Assembly (NCBI GenBank): GCA_012927625.1
Contig: JABBOV010000008.1
Span: 404,291 to 468,290, forward strand
DNA from: Glaciimonas sp.
GTDB taxonomy: Bacteria > Pseudomonadota > Gammaproteobacteria > Burkholderiales > Burkholderiaceae_D
Direction of reading: 5' to 3'
DNA length: 64,000 nt
Both the position numbers and the translations under genes were made by a program. This document shows, piece after piece, positions 49,582-62,577 of this stretch. Within the stretch, counting starts at the first letter, position 1. The number at the start of each line of letters is the position of its first letter. Under the pieces are notes generated by a model, which searched no databases, had not been told where the DNA came from, and worked only from the letters and a program-made list of their open reading frames with translations.

Positions 49582-50084
49582 GCGGCAATGATACCGAAAA
49601 TCGGTGCACGAGTATTTTAGAAAAATAGGGCCGGAGTCCAATTAGGGCAACCATTTCAAGGCAACCGAATCAAAAATTGTTTGCGCTCAAGCACTTCATG
49701 ACCCATGCATAACAGAAGTTTTTGGCTTATGCCCGGTGGTCATTTGATGCGCTTGCCTGTGCGGCAACCGCTAATCAGGTACCACTCCAACTAAGTATCC
49801 AGTTCAGTTAAATCAGTGTGGTAACTGCGGCTGACTGAAAGACTTTTCACTCCGGCACAGGCCACCGGCGACCGCGACGTGATTTGGGAAAAGCGTGATC
49901 GCGGGGTGATGGTGCGGTTGCTGCAAGCCAACGTGCCAGTGTTTCGGAAGCTGCACCAGATTCGCTTGGAGATGAAAAGGCTTTGGCGATAGCAGGATAT
50001 GGAAAGATACCGTGACTGGCGAGTGGTATCTGTTGCAAGACCAATCGACCTTATTTGTACCCTGATTAGAGCACTCTTCATGCT

Positions 50085-51029
50085 TTACTCGTACGCTGCC
50101 AACCGCTTCTGTTCATCGCCAAAAAACCGGCTCTGACGTAGTTGTTGCAGCGCGGTTTGTCGCGCCGATTCAGAAAGTGCCGGATTGGCGGCGATGAATC
50201 TATGCTGCTCTGCGAGATAAGCGTCAATGCGGCTTTTCCAGGCAGATTCGTCCCGGTCCACTTCAGACAGCCGCGCTGCGGCTTCCGGCGAAATGGCCGC
50301 AGCGCGCATGCGGTAAATATCGTCTTCACTGGCACCCTCCGAACGCATTTTTACGACCGACTCTTCAAGTCTAACAACCACCATCGGCGCTTCGCGCGCC
50401 TCGCGCACTGCAACTGGCATTGCCGCGTCAAGCGCGACCATTCTGGTGCGCTTTTGCTCGACGCTCAAGTTCGTATCCTGGTCGATTTCAAGCCGCGCTA
50501 CCGCGTCCAGATCATACGCGTCGTCGAAACCGAACAAGCCCTTGTTTTCTGCCGCGCTGAAGAACTGGCTGCGAACCTGTAGCATTGCCTCAAGACGCGC
50601 GCGCACCGCGCCGCTTGCATTCCCGGCTAGCTGGGCATTTTTTTCCACTTCCAGCAACGCACGTTTGTAATCGAGATAGCGGCCCCAAAGACGCTTAGCT
50701 TCTGCTGCCGCGGCAGGCTTCAGTTTTCGGTCCAGCTCGCGTGCGGTTTCAGCGTAAATTTCCTCTATGGATTTTTCACCGACTGCAGTGAGGTAATACT
50801 CAAAAAAATTGCGCAGCGCACTGTCGACGACCAGGGTCTGATCTGCGGCGATCGTCACAGCGTCATCCGACCTGGTGCCCTCGAGAGATTTTACGAACGG
50901 GAACAGGTTAGGCTCGGCCACACTCTTTACCGGCGCGGCTACTTCACCCGACGTACGCATGAAGATAAAAAAAACGGCAGCGACCAGCGCCGCCGTAATC
51001 CAAACCAAGGCATATGTTCTTGTTGTCAT
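50085..51029 (-). CDS. lifO: Lipase chaperone/foldase
   Basis: TM anchor; PSLEGTRSD-type motif (VKSLEGTRSDDAVTIAADQTLVVDSALRNFFEYYLTAVGE); adjacent to lipase. Confidence 0.9.
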   Translation of the reverse strand: MTTRTYALVWITAALVAAVFFIFMRTSGEVAAPVKSVAEPNLFPFVKSLEGTRSDDAVTIAADQTLVVDSALRNFFEYYLTAVGEKSIEEIYAETARELDRKLKPAAAAEAKRLWGRYLDYKRALLEVEKNAQLAGNASGAVRARLEAMLQVRSQFFSAAENKGLFGFDDAYDLDAVARLEIDQDTNLSVEQKRTRMVALDAAMPVAVREAREAPMVVVRLEESVVKMRSEGASEDDIYRMRAAAISPEAAARLSEVDRDESAWKSRIDAYLAEQHRFIAANPALSESARQTALQQLRQSRFFGDEQKRLAAYE

Positions 51030-51039
51030 ATGGCTTTTT

Positions 51040-51990
<951 letters not shown>

Positions 51991-52777
51991 TTAATGAGCA
52001 TGTGTTGCTGTGACACATCTCCTGAATACGAATCTTCCTGGAATGAAACCTCCTGATCGTTGGGCTAGTGCAGCGTTAGCGGTGCGTTGATATTGCCTGG
52101 GTGTTGCATGGAACAGATGCAGCAGGGCGGTGCACAATGTCAAAATGGAAAGCGATAATTGAGCCTCAAATGTGACGTTGCTTTTTATTTAATGGCGCTC
52201 GGTTTGCGAATCCTACTTGTTTTTTTGGAAAACACAAGTTGCACTGCAACAAGCTTCTATTGCCACCACTTTGAGATGCTTGCAACGCTGCGGAAGGCTT
52301 GATTATATTTATATACAGGTCTATGTATATATAATTATGCTTATTTATAATAGGTTTAAATGCATTTTTTACTTATACCCCATATATAATTTAAATTTTA
52401 CTGCAACAAAAACACACTCATGATGCGTGAGAGCAGTTAATCTTCTGCCGCGTTTTATGGAAAAAATCATGCAATATTTGTTCGACATCAAGGTAGCGTA
52501 ATAAATACACAATATATTTTAGATGTAAGCTTCTAGAAACGTTCAACTTGATGCGTTGTACTTAGTCCCCTCGATATCTCAATTTAGTGCCGCACAAATT
52601 AATGAGTACAAGTTTTCAGGCCGGCGTCTTTAACCTGATTTGGAAATGACTCATACATGCCATAGCACCGTAGTCGTAACCCTGGCTTCCAGGTTGGGGC
52701 ATACAACTTTCGTACCGTCCCAGAGACAAAGCTCCAAACCTGAGCGTGCTTTACGACAAAATAAACAGGAGAAGATC

Positions 52778-53680
52778 ATGTCAATGCAATCCACTGTTTC
52801 TGACGTTTATCCAATTGAAGATGCCAGCCCAAGCGCTGCCTTTGATGGCAATAATTCAGGAGTGTCATGGGGCGCTGTGCTGGCCGGAGCGGCCGCCGCT
52901 GCCGCCCTGTCACTGCTCTTGCTCATCCTTGGAATTGGGCTTGGCTTGTCGGCGGTTTCGCCTTGGTCGTATAACACTGCGACGATGGGAAAATCAACCA
53001 TTCTCTGGCTTGCGTTCAGCCAGTTTGCCGCCGCTGGCATCGGCGGTTATCTAGCCGGTCGCTTGCGCGTCAAATGGGTCAGCGCTCACACCGATGAAGT
53101 GTATTTCCGCGATACCGCGCATGGCTTGCTGGCATGGGCGGTCGCAACTTTAGTGACGGCAATTTTCCTGGCAGGCGCGGTACGCGCCGTAGCCAGTGGT
53201 GCCATAGATACCCTTTCCACAGCCGCAGCTGCGGGGGCCAGCGCCAGCAGCAATGCGTCGGATGTTGGCACCGGTCCGGTCGGCTACTTTTCCGACATGC
53301 TGCTGCGTTCCGACAAGCCTGCGCCGGCTGGCGATGCCGCCACCCGTGCCGAGATTGTGAAGATTCTCACTAATGACCTACATGCCGGCACCCTGGCTGC
53401 TGACGACCAGCAATATCTCTCGCGCCAGGTCGCCCGCAACACTGGTTTGTCACAGTCGGACGCCGACATGCGGGTGAACGACGTCTATGCGCGCATGATT
53501 AAAGCAAAAGCCGACGCCGAGGCTACTGCAAAAGCTGCCGCTGAAAAAGCGCGCAAGGTCGCCGCCCAATCGGCACTGTGGATGTTTGTCGCATTGTTGC
53601 TAGGTGCTTTTATCTCCAGCCTGATGGCGACCTTTGGCGGCAGGCAACGCGACGACATGCGAGGCATCAAAGGGCGCTGA
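52778..53680 (+). CDS. Multi-TM membrane protein of unknown function
   Basis: SWGAVLAGAAAAAALSLLLLILGIGLGLSAVSPW; FSQFAAAGIGGYLAGRLRVKW; start with upstream aggag at 52778. Confidence 0.78.
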   Translation: MSMQSTVSDVYPIEDASPSAAFDGNNSGVSWGAVLAGAAAAAALSLLLLILGIGLGLSAVSPWSYNTATMGKSTILWLAFSQFAAAGIGGYLAGRLRVKWVSAHTDEVYFRDTAHGLLAWAVATLVTAIFLAGAVRAVASGAIDTLSTAAAAGASASSNASDVGTGPVGYFSDMLLRSDKPAPAGDAATRAEIVKILTNDLHAGTLAADDQQYLSRQVARNTGLSQSDADMRVNDVYARMIKAKADAEATAKAAAEKARKVAAQSALWMFVALLLGAFISSLMATFGGRQRDDMRGIKGR

Positions 53681-53722
53681 AGCATACATACAAACTCATC
53701 ATCACCTACACAGGAGAACACT

Positions 53723-53794
53723 ATGCGATCAATTCTATTATTTTTTCTTGGCATCCCAATCCCCATCATTATTTTGATTGCGTTATTGCATTAA
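53723..53794 (+). CDS. 23-aa hydrophobic small membrane protein MRSILLFFLGIPIPIIILIALLH
   Basis: Read directly; ATG preceded by AGGAGAA at proper spacing; absent from the ORF track because of its length. Confidence 0.6.
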   Translation: MRSILLFFLGIPIPIIILIALLH

Positions 53795-53810
53795 TCGATC
53801 CTGCCAGCGC

Positions 53811-53872
53811 GTAGGGCGGGTGCAACCCGCGGCGAGCCGCATTGATTGCGCGCGGGTTCCACCCGCCCTGCT
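53811..53872. repeat. Inverted repeat of GGGTGCAACCCGC family
   Basis: gtagggcgggtgcaacccgcggcgagccgcattgattgcgcgcgggttccacccgccct. Confidence 0.75.
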
Positions 53873-53921
53873 TGCCTAATATTCCGTAAGCCTTACATCA
53901 CATTTTCGCGAGGTATATCTC

Positions 53922-56336
53922 ATGGTTAAACGTAAAAAGTCGGCGTCATCGATTGCCGGTGCTGGTTCCATTTTGAGCACAGTCTCAGGCCCCTCCGGCA
54001 CCAAACCGCCTGGCAGCCTGGGCAGCACAGAAGCAGCGCCCAGCCACCTGTTGGAAAAAGTTTCGGCTGGACAAGAACTGTCGGCGCAGATGCCCTACAA
54101 CCCGACCAAGTCCGGCGAATACGGCGAAGCGGCGCGCACGCCACAGCCAGGACCAAACGCCACGCCGACCAAGGATTCGGCCACCGCCTCCACCGCTACT
54201 GAAATTAACCCGTCGCCGAAAGTGGGCGCAGGGCAACCGTTGACCGGCAGCAATCCCGCGGTCGCGCCGCTAGACCGGGTGCGGGTCGATGCCAGCGGCC
54301 AAATGCTGACGACCAACCAAGGCGTGGCAGTGGCCGATAATCAGAATTCGCTGAAAATCGGCTTGCGCGGGCCGACCGCGCTGGAAGACTTCATTCTGCG
54401 CGAGAAGATCACCCACTTCGACCACGAACGGATTCCCGAACGCGTGGTGCATGCGCGTGGCTCGGCCGCGCATGGCTATTTCGAATCCTATAAAGACCTC
54501 AGCGACCTGACCCGCGCCGCGCCGTTCTCGCAGGCCGGCAAACGCACCCCGGTGTTTGTGCGTTTTTCCACCGTGGCCGGCGAGCGCGGCTCGGCCGATA
54601 CCGTGCGCGACGTGCGCGGTTTCGCGGTCAAGTTCTATACCGACGAAGGCAACTGGGATCTGGTGGGCAATAACATGCCGATCTTTTTCATTCAGGATGC
54701 GATGAAATTTCCCGACCTGGTGCACGCAGTCAAACCCGAACCCCATAACGCGATACCGCAGGCGTCCAGCGCCCACGATACGTTTTGGGATTTCATGTCG
54801 CTGATGCCGGAGACGGCCCACATGATGCTGTGGATCATGTCGGACCGTGCGATCCCGCGCAGCTTACGCATGATGCAAGGCTTCGGCGTGCATACATTCC
54901 GACTGGTGAACGCGCAGGGTGCATCGGTGTTTTGCAAATTCCATTGGAATCCTATCGCCGGCACCCATTCGCTGGCCTGGGATGAAGCGGTGAAAATCGC
55001 CGGTGCCGATGGCGACTTCCACCGGCGCGATTTGTGGGAGGCAATCGAAGCCGGCGCTTACCCTGAATGGGAACTGGGACTGCAGATTTTCTCCGAGGCA
55101 GAAGCCGAACAGTTCGACTTCGACGTGCTGGACCCGACCAAGATCGTGCCGGAAGAATTGGTGGCGGTGATGCCAGTCGGAAAGATGACGCTCAACCGCA
55201 ACCCCGATAATTTCTTCGCCGAGACCGAGCAAGTCGCGTTCTGTACCGCGCATGTGGTGCCCGGCATCGACTTCACCAACGACCCGCTGTTGCAGGGCCG
55301 CATCCATTCGTATATCGACACCCAGATCAGTCGTCTTGGCGGCCCGAATTTCCATGAAATTCCGATCAACGCACCGCTCGCGCCGGTGTTCAACAATCAG
55401 CGCGACGGCATGCATCGGCAAGCCATCCATCGCGGACGCGCCAACTACGAGCCGAACTCACTCGGTGGCGGCTGCCCATTTCAGGCCGGCATGCAGGGTT
55501 ACACCAGCTTCCCGGAACAAATTACCGCGGACAAAGTACGCGGCAAAGCGGAACTGTTCGCCGACCATTATTCGCAAGCGCGGCTGTTCTGGAATAGCCA
55601 GAGCCCAGTCGAGCAGGCGCACATTATTTCGGCTTTCCGTTTTGAGTTAACGCGGGTACAAACGCCAGCGGTGCGCCAGCGTGTGGTATCGCTGCTAGTG
55701 AACGTGAATCAGGTGCTTGCCGCCAGCGTGGCCCAAGGGTTGGGGATCGAGGTGCCCGCCGCAATGCCGCTGGCGTCCGAGTTGCCGATTCCTGAATATG
55801 CCCCCTCGCCGACACTGTCGCTGCTGTTCCGGCCGGGTCAACTAGGGATTCGCACGCGGCGCGTTGCGGTGCTGGTTGCGGCAGGCGTGGATGGCGCAAT
55901 GGTGCAATCCATCTATGCCGCTCTGCTTGCCGACGGCGCGGTACCGCGTTTAGTGGGCAACCAGCTTGGCAAGCTCGCAACCAGTGACGGGAACAGCCTC
56001 GACGTCGAAATCTCGCTCGAAACCGGGCCGTCCGTGCTGTACGACGCGGTGGTTGTACCAGACGGCGCTGCAGCAGCCAAAGCATGGACGCTGGACGCCC
56101 ACGCGCTGGATTTCGTGCGGGATCAATATCGGCATGGCAAACCGATGCTGGCGATCGGCACCGGCTCGGCGCTATTGGAAAAAGCAGGAATTCCGGTCGC
56201 CTTACCGGACGGCAGCGCCGACCCTGCACTAATCGACACCAACAGCACAGGGTTGGCACAAGCGCTGGTTGCTTTCAAATCTGCATTGGCCAAGCATCGC
56301 GCTTTCGAGCGCGAGACTAATCCGCCGCGGGTCTGA
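53922..56336 (+). CDS. katE: Large-subunit monofunctional catalase HPII
   Basis: 804 aa; [63 protein letters not shown]-terminal GATase-like domain. Confidence 0.95.
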   Translation: MVKRKKSASSIAGAGSILSTVSGPSGTKPPGSLGSTEAAPSHLLEKVSAGQELSAQMPYNPTKSGEYGEAARTPQPGPNATPTKDSATASTATEINPSPKVGAGQPLTGSNPAVAPLDRVRVDASGQMLTTNQGVAVADNQNSLKIGLRGPTALEDFILREKITHFDHERIPERVVHARGSAAHGYFESYKDLSDLTRAAPFSQAGKRTPVFVRFSTVAGERGSADTVRDVRGFAVKFYTDEGNWDLVGNNMPIFFIQDAMKFPDLVHAVKPEPHNAIPQASSAHDTFWDFMSLMPETAHMMLWIMSDRAIPRSLRMMQGFGVHTFRLVNAQGASVFCKFHWNPIAGTHSLAWDEAVKIAGADGDFHRRDLWEAIEAGAYPEWELGLQIFSEAEAEQFDFDVLDPTKIVPEELVAVMPVGKMTLNRNPDNFFAETEQVAFCTAHVVPGIDFTNDPLLQGRIHSYIDTQISRLGGPNFHEIPINAPLAPVFNNQRDGMHRQAIHRGRANYEPNSLGGGCPFQAGMQGYTSFPEQITADKVRGKAELFADHYSQARLFWNSQSPVEQAHIISAFRFELTRVQTPAVRQRVVSLLVNVNQVLAASVAQGLGIEVPAAMPLASELPIPEYAPSPTLSLLFRPGQLGIRTRRVAVLVAAGVDGAMVQSIYAALLADGAVPRLVGNQLGKLATSDGNSLDVEISLETGPSVLYDAVVVPDGAAAAKAWTLDAHALDFVRDQYRHGKPMLAIGTGSALLEKAGIPVALPDGSADPALIDTNSTGLAQALVAFKSALAKHRAFERETNPPRV

Positions 56337-56400
56337 TGGAGCGGCAATGTTGGGCGGCGCTATGCCCAGTACCAACCTGCCAATCTCACATCTAAAATAC

Positions 56401-56466
56401 TTGGCATGAGTATGACAAATAACATGCCTTTCTCCGCATATAAAATATGCGGAGCTATAAAATACT
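56401..56466. repeat. AT-rich dispersed element, copy 8, with perfect palindrome CTCCGCATAT-AAA-ATATGCGGAG
   Basis: aacatgcctttctccgcatataaaatatgcggagctataaaatactc. Confidence 0.55.
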
Positions 56467-56621
56467 CGGTAGATTGGTGTTGGGCGCTGCCCACAACCTT
56501 GTTTGAACCCTCTCTCACGCTCGCGGGAGAGAGGCGGCTTGAACGATCTGAATAGTACCGAAAATCCATTACGCAATCACGCGCGATGCAACCCGTTTAA
56601 AACCGGGTTTTAAACCAGGTT

Positions 56622-57440
56622 TTAAACCCTCTTATCGCACTCGATCAGCGCATACGCCTGATGGTTGTGGATCGATTCGAAGTTCTCGGCTTCCAGCGTG
56701 TAGGCCAGCACCGATGGCTCCCGATTAAGCATGCCGGCCACATCGCGCACCAAGTCTTCGACAAACTTCGGATTGTCGTAAGCACGTTCGGTGACGTATT
56801 TTTCATCCGGGCGCTTGAGCAAGCCGTACAGTTCGCAAGAAGCCTGCGCCTCGACCTTGGCAATCAGGTCGTCAATCGGCAACTCGCCTTCCACCAATGC
56901 GGAAATGGTGATGTGCGAGCGCTGGTTGTGGGCGCCATAGGCCGAAATTTTCTTCGAGCATGGGCACAGGCTGGTGACCGGCACCATTACTTTCAGGGAT
57001 ACTTCGGCGACGCCGTTCTTGATCTCGCCGCTGAAACCGACTTCGTAATCCATCAAGCTTTGCACCCCGGAAACCGGCGCGGTCTTGTTGACGAAATAGG
57101 GAAAAGTCAGTTCGACGTGGCCGGAATCGGCTTCCAGCAAGGTCATCATGCGTTGCATCAGATCACGGAACATCGCCACATCAAGGCCACCGCGCTGCGC
57201 CGCATCCAGCCCTTCGAGCAAGGCGATGAAACGCGACATGTGCGTGCCTTTTTGGTGCTCCGACAAATGCACATACATGTTCCAGCTGCCGACCGTAGCC
57301 TGAACTCCAGCCGAAGTTTTGACAGCCACTGGATAACGCACGCCTTTGACGCCGACGCGCTGGATTGCAATCTGCCGGGTATCGGGTGTGCTCTGGACAT
57401 CGGGAATGCTAGTCATAGGATCGTCACGGGTATTCATCAA
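56622..57440 (-). CDS. folE2: GTP cyclohydrolase FolE2 (type IB)
   Basis: [46 protein letters not shown]. Confidence 0.94.
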   Translation of the reverse strand: MMNTRDDPMTSIPDVQSTPDTRQIAIQRVGVKGVRYPVAVKTSAGVQATVGSWNMYVHLSEHQKGTHMSRFIALLEGLDAAQRGGLDVAMFRDLMQRMMTLLEADSGHVELTFPYFVNKTAPVSGVQSLMDYEVGFSGEIKNGVAEVSLKVMVPVTSLCPCSKKISAYGAHNQRSHITISALVEGELPIDDLIAKVEAQASCELYGLLKRPDEKYVTERAYDNPKFVEDLVRDVAGMLNREPSVLAYTLEAENFESIHNHQAYALIECDKRV

Positions 57441-57492
57441 AAACCTTTATGTTGGCGTGCAAGCATGCAGCTTGCACGCTTCCACTTAGATA

Positions 57493-59391
57493 TTATTTAA
57501 TTGCAATCGGCTGCGCTATCGACTGTGGTATCCGTTGCTGCGCCGGCTTCAAGGTATTTTCAAATCGCTGCTGTATCGACGCTTCGATGCCATCGGCGTC
57601 GAGACCGCAGGCCGCGAGCAGTTGCGCGCTATCGCCGTGGTCGATGAAACGATCCGGCAAACCCAGCATCAACAGCGGCTTGATAACGCCGGCAGCCGCT
57701 AGCGCTTCAGCCACCGCAGAACCTGCGCCGCCCATGATGGCGCCCTCCTCAACCGTCACCAGTGCATCGTGGCTGGCAGCCAATTGCAACACCAATTCGT
57801 CATCGAGCGGCTTGACGAAACGCATGTTGACGACGGTTGCATCCAACGCCTGCGCTGCTATCAGGCTGGGTGCCACCATGCTGCCGAACGCGAGTATGGC
57901 GATGCTTTTTCCAGAGCGCTTGATCTCACCTTTGCCGATTGGTATGGTGCCCAATTCCGGCAACACTGCCACACCGATACCGGCACCGCGCGGATAGCGC
58001 ACTGCTGCCGGGCCATTATATTGGAAAGCGGTGGTGAGCATCTGACGGCACTCATTTTCGTCTGACGCAGCCATGACGACCATGTTCGGGATGCAGCGCA
58101 GATAGACCAAATCGTAATTGCCGGCGTGGGTAGCACCGTCGGCACCGACTAAACCAGCCCGGTCGAGCGCAAAAGTCACGTCCAGGTTTTGTAGCGCAAC
58201 ATCGTGAATCAGCTGGTCGTAACCGCGCTGCAGGAAAGTCGAATAAATCGCCAGCACCGGCTTCATGCCTTCGCACGCCATGCCGGCGGCGAAGGTTACT
58301 GCATGTTGTTCGGCGATGCCGACATCGTAATAGCGCTTCGGAAACAATTGTTCGAAACGCACCATTCCGGAGCCTTCGCGCATGGCCGGCGTGATGCCAA
58401 CCAGGCGCGGCTCGAGTGCGGCCATGTCGCACAGCCAGTCGCCGAAGACATGGGTATAAGTCAGCTTGCCGGCAACTGCCGGTTTAATCCCTTCCGCCGG
58501 ATTGAACTTGCCGGGGCCGTGATACAGCACCGGATCGGCTTCGGCCAGCTTGTAGCCCTGGCCTTTTTTGGTAACCACATGCAGAAACTGCGGCCCTTTC
58601 AGTTTTTTCAAGTTTTGCAGGGTCGGGATCAGCGCATCCAGATCGTGGCCGTCAATCGGGCCGATGTAATTGAAGCCGAATTCCTCGAACATGGTGGCCG
58701 GCATGATCATGCCTTTAGCGTGTTCCTCGAAACGCTTGGCCAGTTGCAGCATCGGCCCCGGCAGCACGGTCTTGCCGACTTGCCGGGCCGCTGCATAAAA
58801 CCTGCCCGACATCAAGCGCGCCAGATAGCGGTTCAAAGCGCCAACCGGCGGCGAGATCGACATGTCGTTGTCGTTCAGGACTACTAGCAGGTTGATGTCG
58901 TCGTAGATGCCGGCGTTGTTCATCGCCTCGAACACCATGCCGGCAGTCATTGCGCCGTCGCCGATGACCGCAATCGCATGCCGGTCTTCGCATTTGGTGC
59001 GGGCCGCCAACGCCATTCCGAGCGCAGCCGAAATCGAGGTCGACGAGTGGGCGGTGCCGAAAGTGTCGTAAATGCTTTCATCGCGGCGCGGGAAGCCGGA
59101 AATGCCGTTTATTTGACGCAGCGAATGCATCCGCTCGCGCCGTCCGGTCAGGATTTTGTGTGCGTAGGTTTGGTGGCCGACATCCCAGACGATGCGGTCT
59201 TCCGGTGTATTGAACGCATAATGCAGCGCAATCGTCAGCTCGACCGTGCCGAGATTGGATGATAAATGGCCACCGGTTTTGGATACCGAGTCGATGATGA
59301 AATGGCGCAATTCATCAGCCAGCGGCCTGAGTTGCGCGCGCGTTAATTGCCGCAAATCTGCGGGGCTGTCTATCTGTTTGAGTAGGTTCAT
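57493..59391 (-). CDS. dxs: 1-deoxy-D-xylulose-5-phosphate synthase
   Basis: [65 protein letters not shown]. Confidence 0.96.
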   Translation of the reverse strand: MNLLKQIDSPADLRQLTRAQLRPLADELRHFIIDSVSKTGGHLSSNLGTVELTIALHYAFNTPEDRIVWDVGHQTYAHKILTGRRERMHSLRQINGISGFPRRDESIYDTFGTAHSSTSISAALGMALAARTKCEDRHAIAVIGDGAMTAGMVFEAMNNAGIYDDINLLVVLNDNDMSISPPVGALNRYLARLMSGRFYAAARQVGKTVLPGPMLQLAKRFEEHAKGMIMPATMFEEFGFNYIGPIDGHDLDALIPTLQNLKKLKGPQFLHVVTKKGQGYKLAEADPVLYHGPGKFNPAEGIKPAVAGKLTYTHVFGDWLCDMAALEPRLVGITPAMREGSGMVRFEQLFPKRYYDVGIAEQHAVTFAAGMACEGMKPVLAIYSTFLQRGYDQLIHDVALQNLDVTFALDRAGLVGADGATHAGNYDLVYLRCIPNMVVMAASDENECRQMLTTAFQYNGPAAVRYPRGAGIGVAVLPELGTIPIGKGEIKRSGKSIAILAFGSMVAPSLIAAQALDATVVNMRFVKPLDDELVLQLAASHDALVTVEEGAIMGGAGSAVAEALAAAGVIKPLLMLGLPDRFIDHGDSAQLLAACGLDADGIEASIQQRFENTLKPAQQRIPQSIAQPIAIK

Positions 59392-59392
59392 A

Positions 59393-60325
59393 CTAGGTTT
59401 TCCGTTGCACGATCAGGTTCGCCAGTTCACGTAAGCGCAGTGCCTTATCTCCGAAAGGCAGAATTGCTGCATGCGCATCCTGCCGTAATTGTTCCGCCAG
59501 CACCAAAGATGCATCCAGCCCCAGGATCGAGACATAAGTTGGCTTGTTGTCGGCTGCATCCTTGCCGGCAGTTTTGCCCAAAGTGGCCGAATCGGCGGTG
59601 GCGTCGAGAATGTCGTCAACCACCTGGAATGCCAAACCGATGGCGGCGGCAAAGCGATCCAGCGCCTGCTCTTCTGCGGCTGTCAGCAACTTGCCCGACA
59701 GCGCGCCCAGCAACACCGCTGCGCGCAGCAAAGCGCCGGTCTTCAAGCGATGCATCTGTTCCAATTGTAGGCGCGACAAGTTTAGACCGACGCTGGCCAG
59801 ATCGATGGCTTGACCGCCACACATGCCCATTGCGCCGGATGCCTGCGCCAGCAGCCGCACCATCGCCAGCTTGCAACTGGCGTCGCCAGCGCCTTCAGCC
59901 AGCACCAGAAATGCGTGCGCCTGCAACGCGTCGCCTGCCAGCAAGGCGGTGGCCTGGCCGAATTTGACATGCACGGTGGCCTTGCCGCGCCGTAGCGCAT
60001 CGTCGTCCATGCACGGCATGTCGTCATGCACCAGCGAATAGGCGTGGATCATTTCGACCGCAGCCGCAGCGCGCTGCATTTGCTGTTGTCCGGCTGCGAA
60101 CAATTCGCCGGCCGCAAATGCCAGTAGCGGCCGAACTCGCTTGCCGCCATCCAGCACAGCGTAGCGCATGGCCTGGCGCAACACTGCGGACGCACTGGCG
60201 TCAGCCGGCAAAAAGGATGACAGCGCCTGCTCCATCGATGCCTGCACTGAATTCATCCAAACACTGAAAGATTGCACGGGAGCTTGCACAACGGGTTTCA
60301 TATCTACTTTGCTAGCGCCTGCCAT
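59393..60325 (-). CDS. ispA: Farnesyl diphosphate synthase/polyprenyl synthetase
   Basis: [50 protein letters not shown]. Confidence 0.95.
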   Translation of the reverse strand: MAGASKVDMKPVVQAPVQSFSVWMNSVQASMEQALSSFLPADASASAVLRQAMRYAVLDGGKRVRPLLAFAAGELFAAGQQQMQRAAAAVEMIHAYSLVHDDMPCMDDDALRRGKATVHVKFGQATALLAGDALQAHAFLVLAEGAGDASCKLAMVRLLAQASGAMGMCGGQAIDLASVGLNLSRLQLEQMHRLKTGALLRAAVLLGALSGKLLTAAEEQALDRFAAAIGLAFQVVDDILDATADSATLGKTAGKDAADNKPTYVSILGLDASLVLAEQLRQDAHAAILPFGDKALRLRELANLIVQRKT

Positions 60326-60586
60326 CTAGGCATCCCTCACAGTATCGATATTGGTATCGGCAGCAAATGGTTTCAGCATGTCGCCTTGCAGCACCTTGAC
60401 TTGGTTATCCACCTTGTCGAGTTGCGCCGCGCAATACTTGATCAGCTCCGAACCGCGCTGATAGGCCGCCACGGAAGCTTCCAGCGGCAAGCTGCCGGCC
60501 TCCATTTGCGTCACCAGTTGCGCGAGCTCGGCCATCGCGTCTTCAAATGAAGCGGACAAATTGGCGGAAGGCTGTTTTTTGGACAT
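60326..60586 (-). CDS. xseB: Exodeoxyribonuclease VII small subunit
   Basis: ASFEDAMAELAQLVTQMEAGSLPLEASVAAYQRGSELIKYCAAQLDKVDNQVKVL. Confidence 0.95.
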   Translation of the reverse strand: MSKKQPSANLSASFEDAMAELAQLVTQMEAGSLPLEASVAAYQRGSELIKYCAAQLDKVDNQVKVLQGDMLKPFAADTNIDTVRDA

Positions 60587-60687
60587 AAGTGATCGAATCA
60601 AGCTGTGAATGAATACATAACCCGCTATTTTAGAGCAAACTGCCCGCGTTCAACGCGTACCGATGCGCCATCAAGCCGGCAAACCCG

Positions 60688-61158
60688 CTATTTTTTAAGT
60701 GGGATGATAGTCGTGCGCGGCACTGCCACTGCGGTCACCGCATTCTTCGGGCTGCCCGTAATCAGTTTGTCGGAATAGGTCAGGTACACCAGCGTATTAC
60801 GTGCGGCATCGACCATGCGCACCACGTGCAAGGTTTTGAAAACCAGCGAGCGGCGCTCGGAAAATGCATCTTCCTGGCGCGGCAGCGCTTCCTTGAAGCG
60901 AATCGGGCCGACCTGACGACAGGCAATCGACACATCCGACACTTCTTCCGCCACCCCCAGCATTCCGGCCACGCCGCCGCGTTCCGGCTTGGAAACGTAG
61001 CAAGCCACGCCTTCCACCTTAGGATCGTCGAAGGCTTCCACCACCAATTTGTGCGAACCCATCAGTTTGAATTCGGTGTTGACGCTGCCGATTTGCTGCG
61101 CCAGTGCAGCGCCGGACAACAAAACCGAGGATATGAACAATAATAAAGTTTTATGCAT
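60688..61158 (-). CDS. creA: CreA family protein
   Basis: Signal peptide; IGSVNTEFKLMGSHKLVVEAFDDPKVEGVACYVSKPERGG; VYLTYSDKLITGSPKNAVTAVAV. Confidence 0.93.
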   Translation of the reverse strand: MHKTLLLFISSVLLSGAALAQQIGSVNTEFKLMGSHKLVVEAFDDPKVEGVACYVSKPERGGVAGMLGVAEEVSDVSIACRQVGPIRFKEALPRQEDAFSERRSLVFKTLHVVRMVDAARNTLVYLTYSDKLITGSPKNAVTAVAVPRTTIIPLKK

Positions 61159-61290
61159 GATGGTCGCGCTTTCAGTGTGAGATGAAGATAGTAGGATCAG
61201 CTTTGGTTGGGCTAACGCCTTTTCAGCCCAACACCGCAGCCCAACATTATCAATACTATGCGCAGAATATTGGGCCGCAAACTCGGTTTT

Positions 61291-61372
61291 GTAGGTCGGG
61301 TTAGCGGCTTTATCGTAACCCGCCATTCTCAACCGCAAATGTCAGGTTACGCTAACGCCGACCCGGACTACT
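61291..61372. repeat. Dispersed inverted repeat, GTAGGTCGGGTTAGCG family, diverged
   Basis: gtaggtcgggttagcggctttatcgtaacccgccattctcaaccgcaaatgtcaggttacgctaacgccgacccggactac. Confidence 0.75.
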
Positions 61373-61422
61373 GGTTGTGACGCGTCCGGCCCTGAAAGTG
61401 CGTAAAAGATACGCCATACCCG

Positions 61423-62295
61423 TTACAAGTACTTGCGCAACAGTGGCTCCAGCCTTTCGCGGGTCGCCACCGGCATCGCAGCCGCTGGCGTCACCAGTGC
61501 TTGCGCCAGCGCCTGATGCGCTGCCGACGGCGGCGGATTGGCGCCGAGCCGCCGGATGCAGGCGCGCAGCACCGCTTGCGCGTTCTGCGCATTGTGCATC
61601 AGGTTGCCGATCGCCATTTCAGCCGTGACGGCCGCATGACCCGGATGCCAGCAATCGAAATCAGTCACCAGCGCCAGCGTCGCGTAAGCGATTTCGGCTT
61701 CCCGCGCCAGCCGCGCTTCCGGCATATTGGTCATGCCAATCACCGCCGCACCCCAGGAACGATACAACTGCGACTCCGCATACGTCGAAAACGCCGGCCC
61801 CTCGATGCAGAGATAGGCGCCGCCGCGATGCAGCGTGGCGTCCGGTAATTTGCAATCGAAAAAAGCTTGCGCCACCAGATCGGACAATGCCGCGCACACC
61901 GGCTGCGCGAAGCTAACGTGGGCCACTGCGCCCTGGCCGAAAAACGTGCCGGCACGCTGTCTGGTCATGTCGATGAACTGATCCGGCAACACCATGTCGC
62001 GTGGCGTCAAATGCTCCTGCAGCGAGCCGACCGCCGACACCGACAGCAGATAATCGACGCCGAGTTGCTTCATGGCCCACAGATTGGCGCGAAACGGAAT
62101 TTCGGACGGCAGCAGCGCATGGTTGCGCCCATGCCGCGCCAGAAATGCCACCGGCACGCCATCCAGCAGGCCAGTCATGATGGCGTCGGAAGGCGCGCCG
62201 AACGGGGTTTCAAGGCTGACTTCCTGCGCCTGTTGCAAGCCTTCCATGCGGTACAAGCCGCTACCGCCGATGATGCCGAAACGAATTTTTTTCAT
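61423..62295 (-). CDS. mtnP: S-methyl-5'-thioadenosine/thioinosine phosphorylase (MTAP family)
   Basis: [81 protein letters not shown]. Confidence 0.92.
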   Translation of the reverse strand: MKKIRFGIIGGSGLYRMEGLQQAQEVSLETPFGAPSDAIMTGLLDGVPVAFLARHGRNHALLPSEIPFRANLWAMKQLGVDYLLSVSAVGSLQEHLTPRDMVLPDQFIDMTRQRAGTFFGQGAVAHVSFAQPVCAALSDLVAQAFFDCKLPDATLHRGGAYLCIEGPAFSTYAESQLYRSWGAAVIGMTNMPEARLAREAEIAYATLALVTDFDCWHPGHAAVTAEMAIGNLMHNAQNAQAVLRACIRRLGANPPPSAAHQALAQALVTPAAAMPVATRERLEPLLRKYL

Positions 62296-62316
62296 AGAGC
62301 GCCCAGAGTGTTTTGC

Positions 62317-62400
62317 TGTTATTTAAAGAAATTTATGGAGTATGCTTAAAAAACATGACTTTACCGCATTAATTTAATGACTTTCAAAAAATACACAATA
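62317..62400 (+). repeat. AT-rich dispersed element, copy 9
   Basis: tgttatttaaagaaatttatggagtatgcttaaaaaacatgactttaccgcattaatttaatgactttcaaaaaatacaca. Confidence 0.6.
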
Positions 62401-62577
62401 GCGTATATGGATAGCGCAAAGACTTGCCACGGGCCGTAGCCGGGGTTCCGCAAGACAGGGCTCAAGCTGATCCGAGCGCTCAACGACAACCAGTTCCGCA
62501 CAGCCGCGGCGCGCTGTCAGGAACGTCTGCTAATCTGGCGCTGGTACACACCTCACAAATTCCAGAGCAAAGGCATC

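Noticed and set aside
62446-62577. Open frame directly upstream of yciH (FRKTGLKLIRALNDNQFRTAAARCQERLLIWRWYTPHKFQSKG) as N-terminal extension or decayed lysozyme-like fragment
   Set aside because: No plausible start codon in the stretch and similarity to GH24-type sequences is too weak to support
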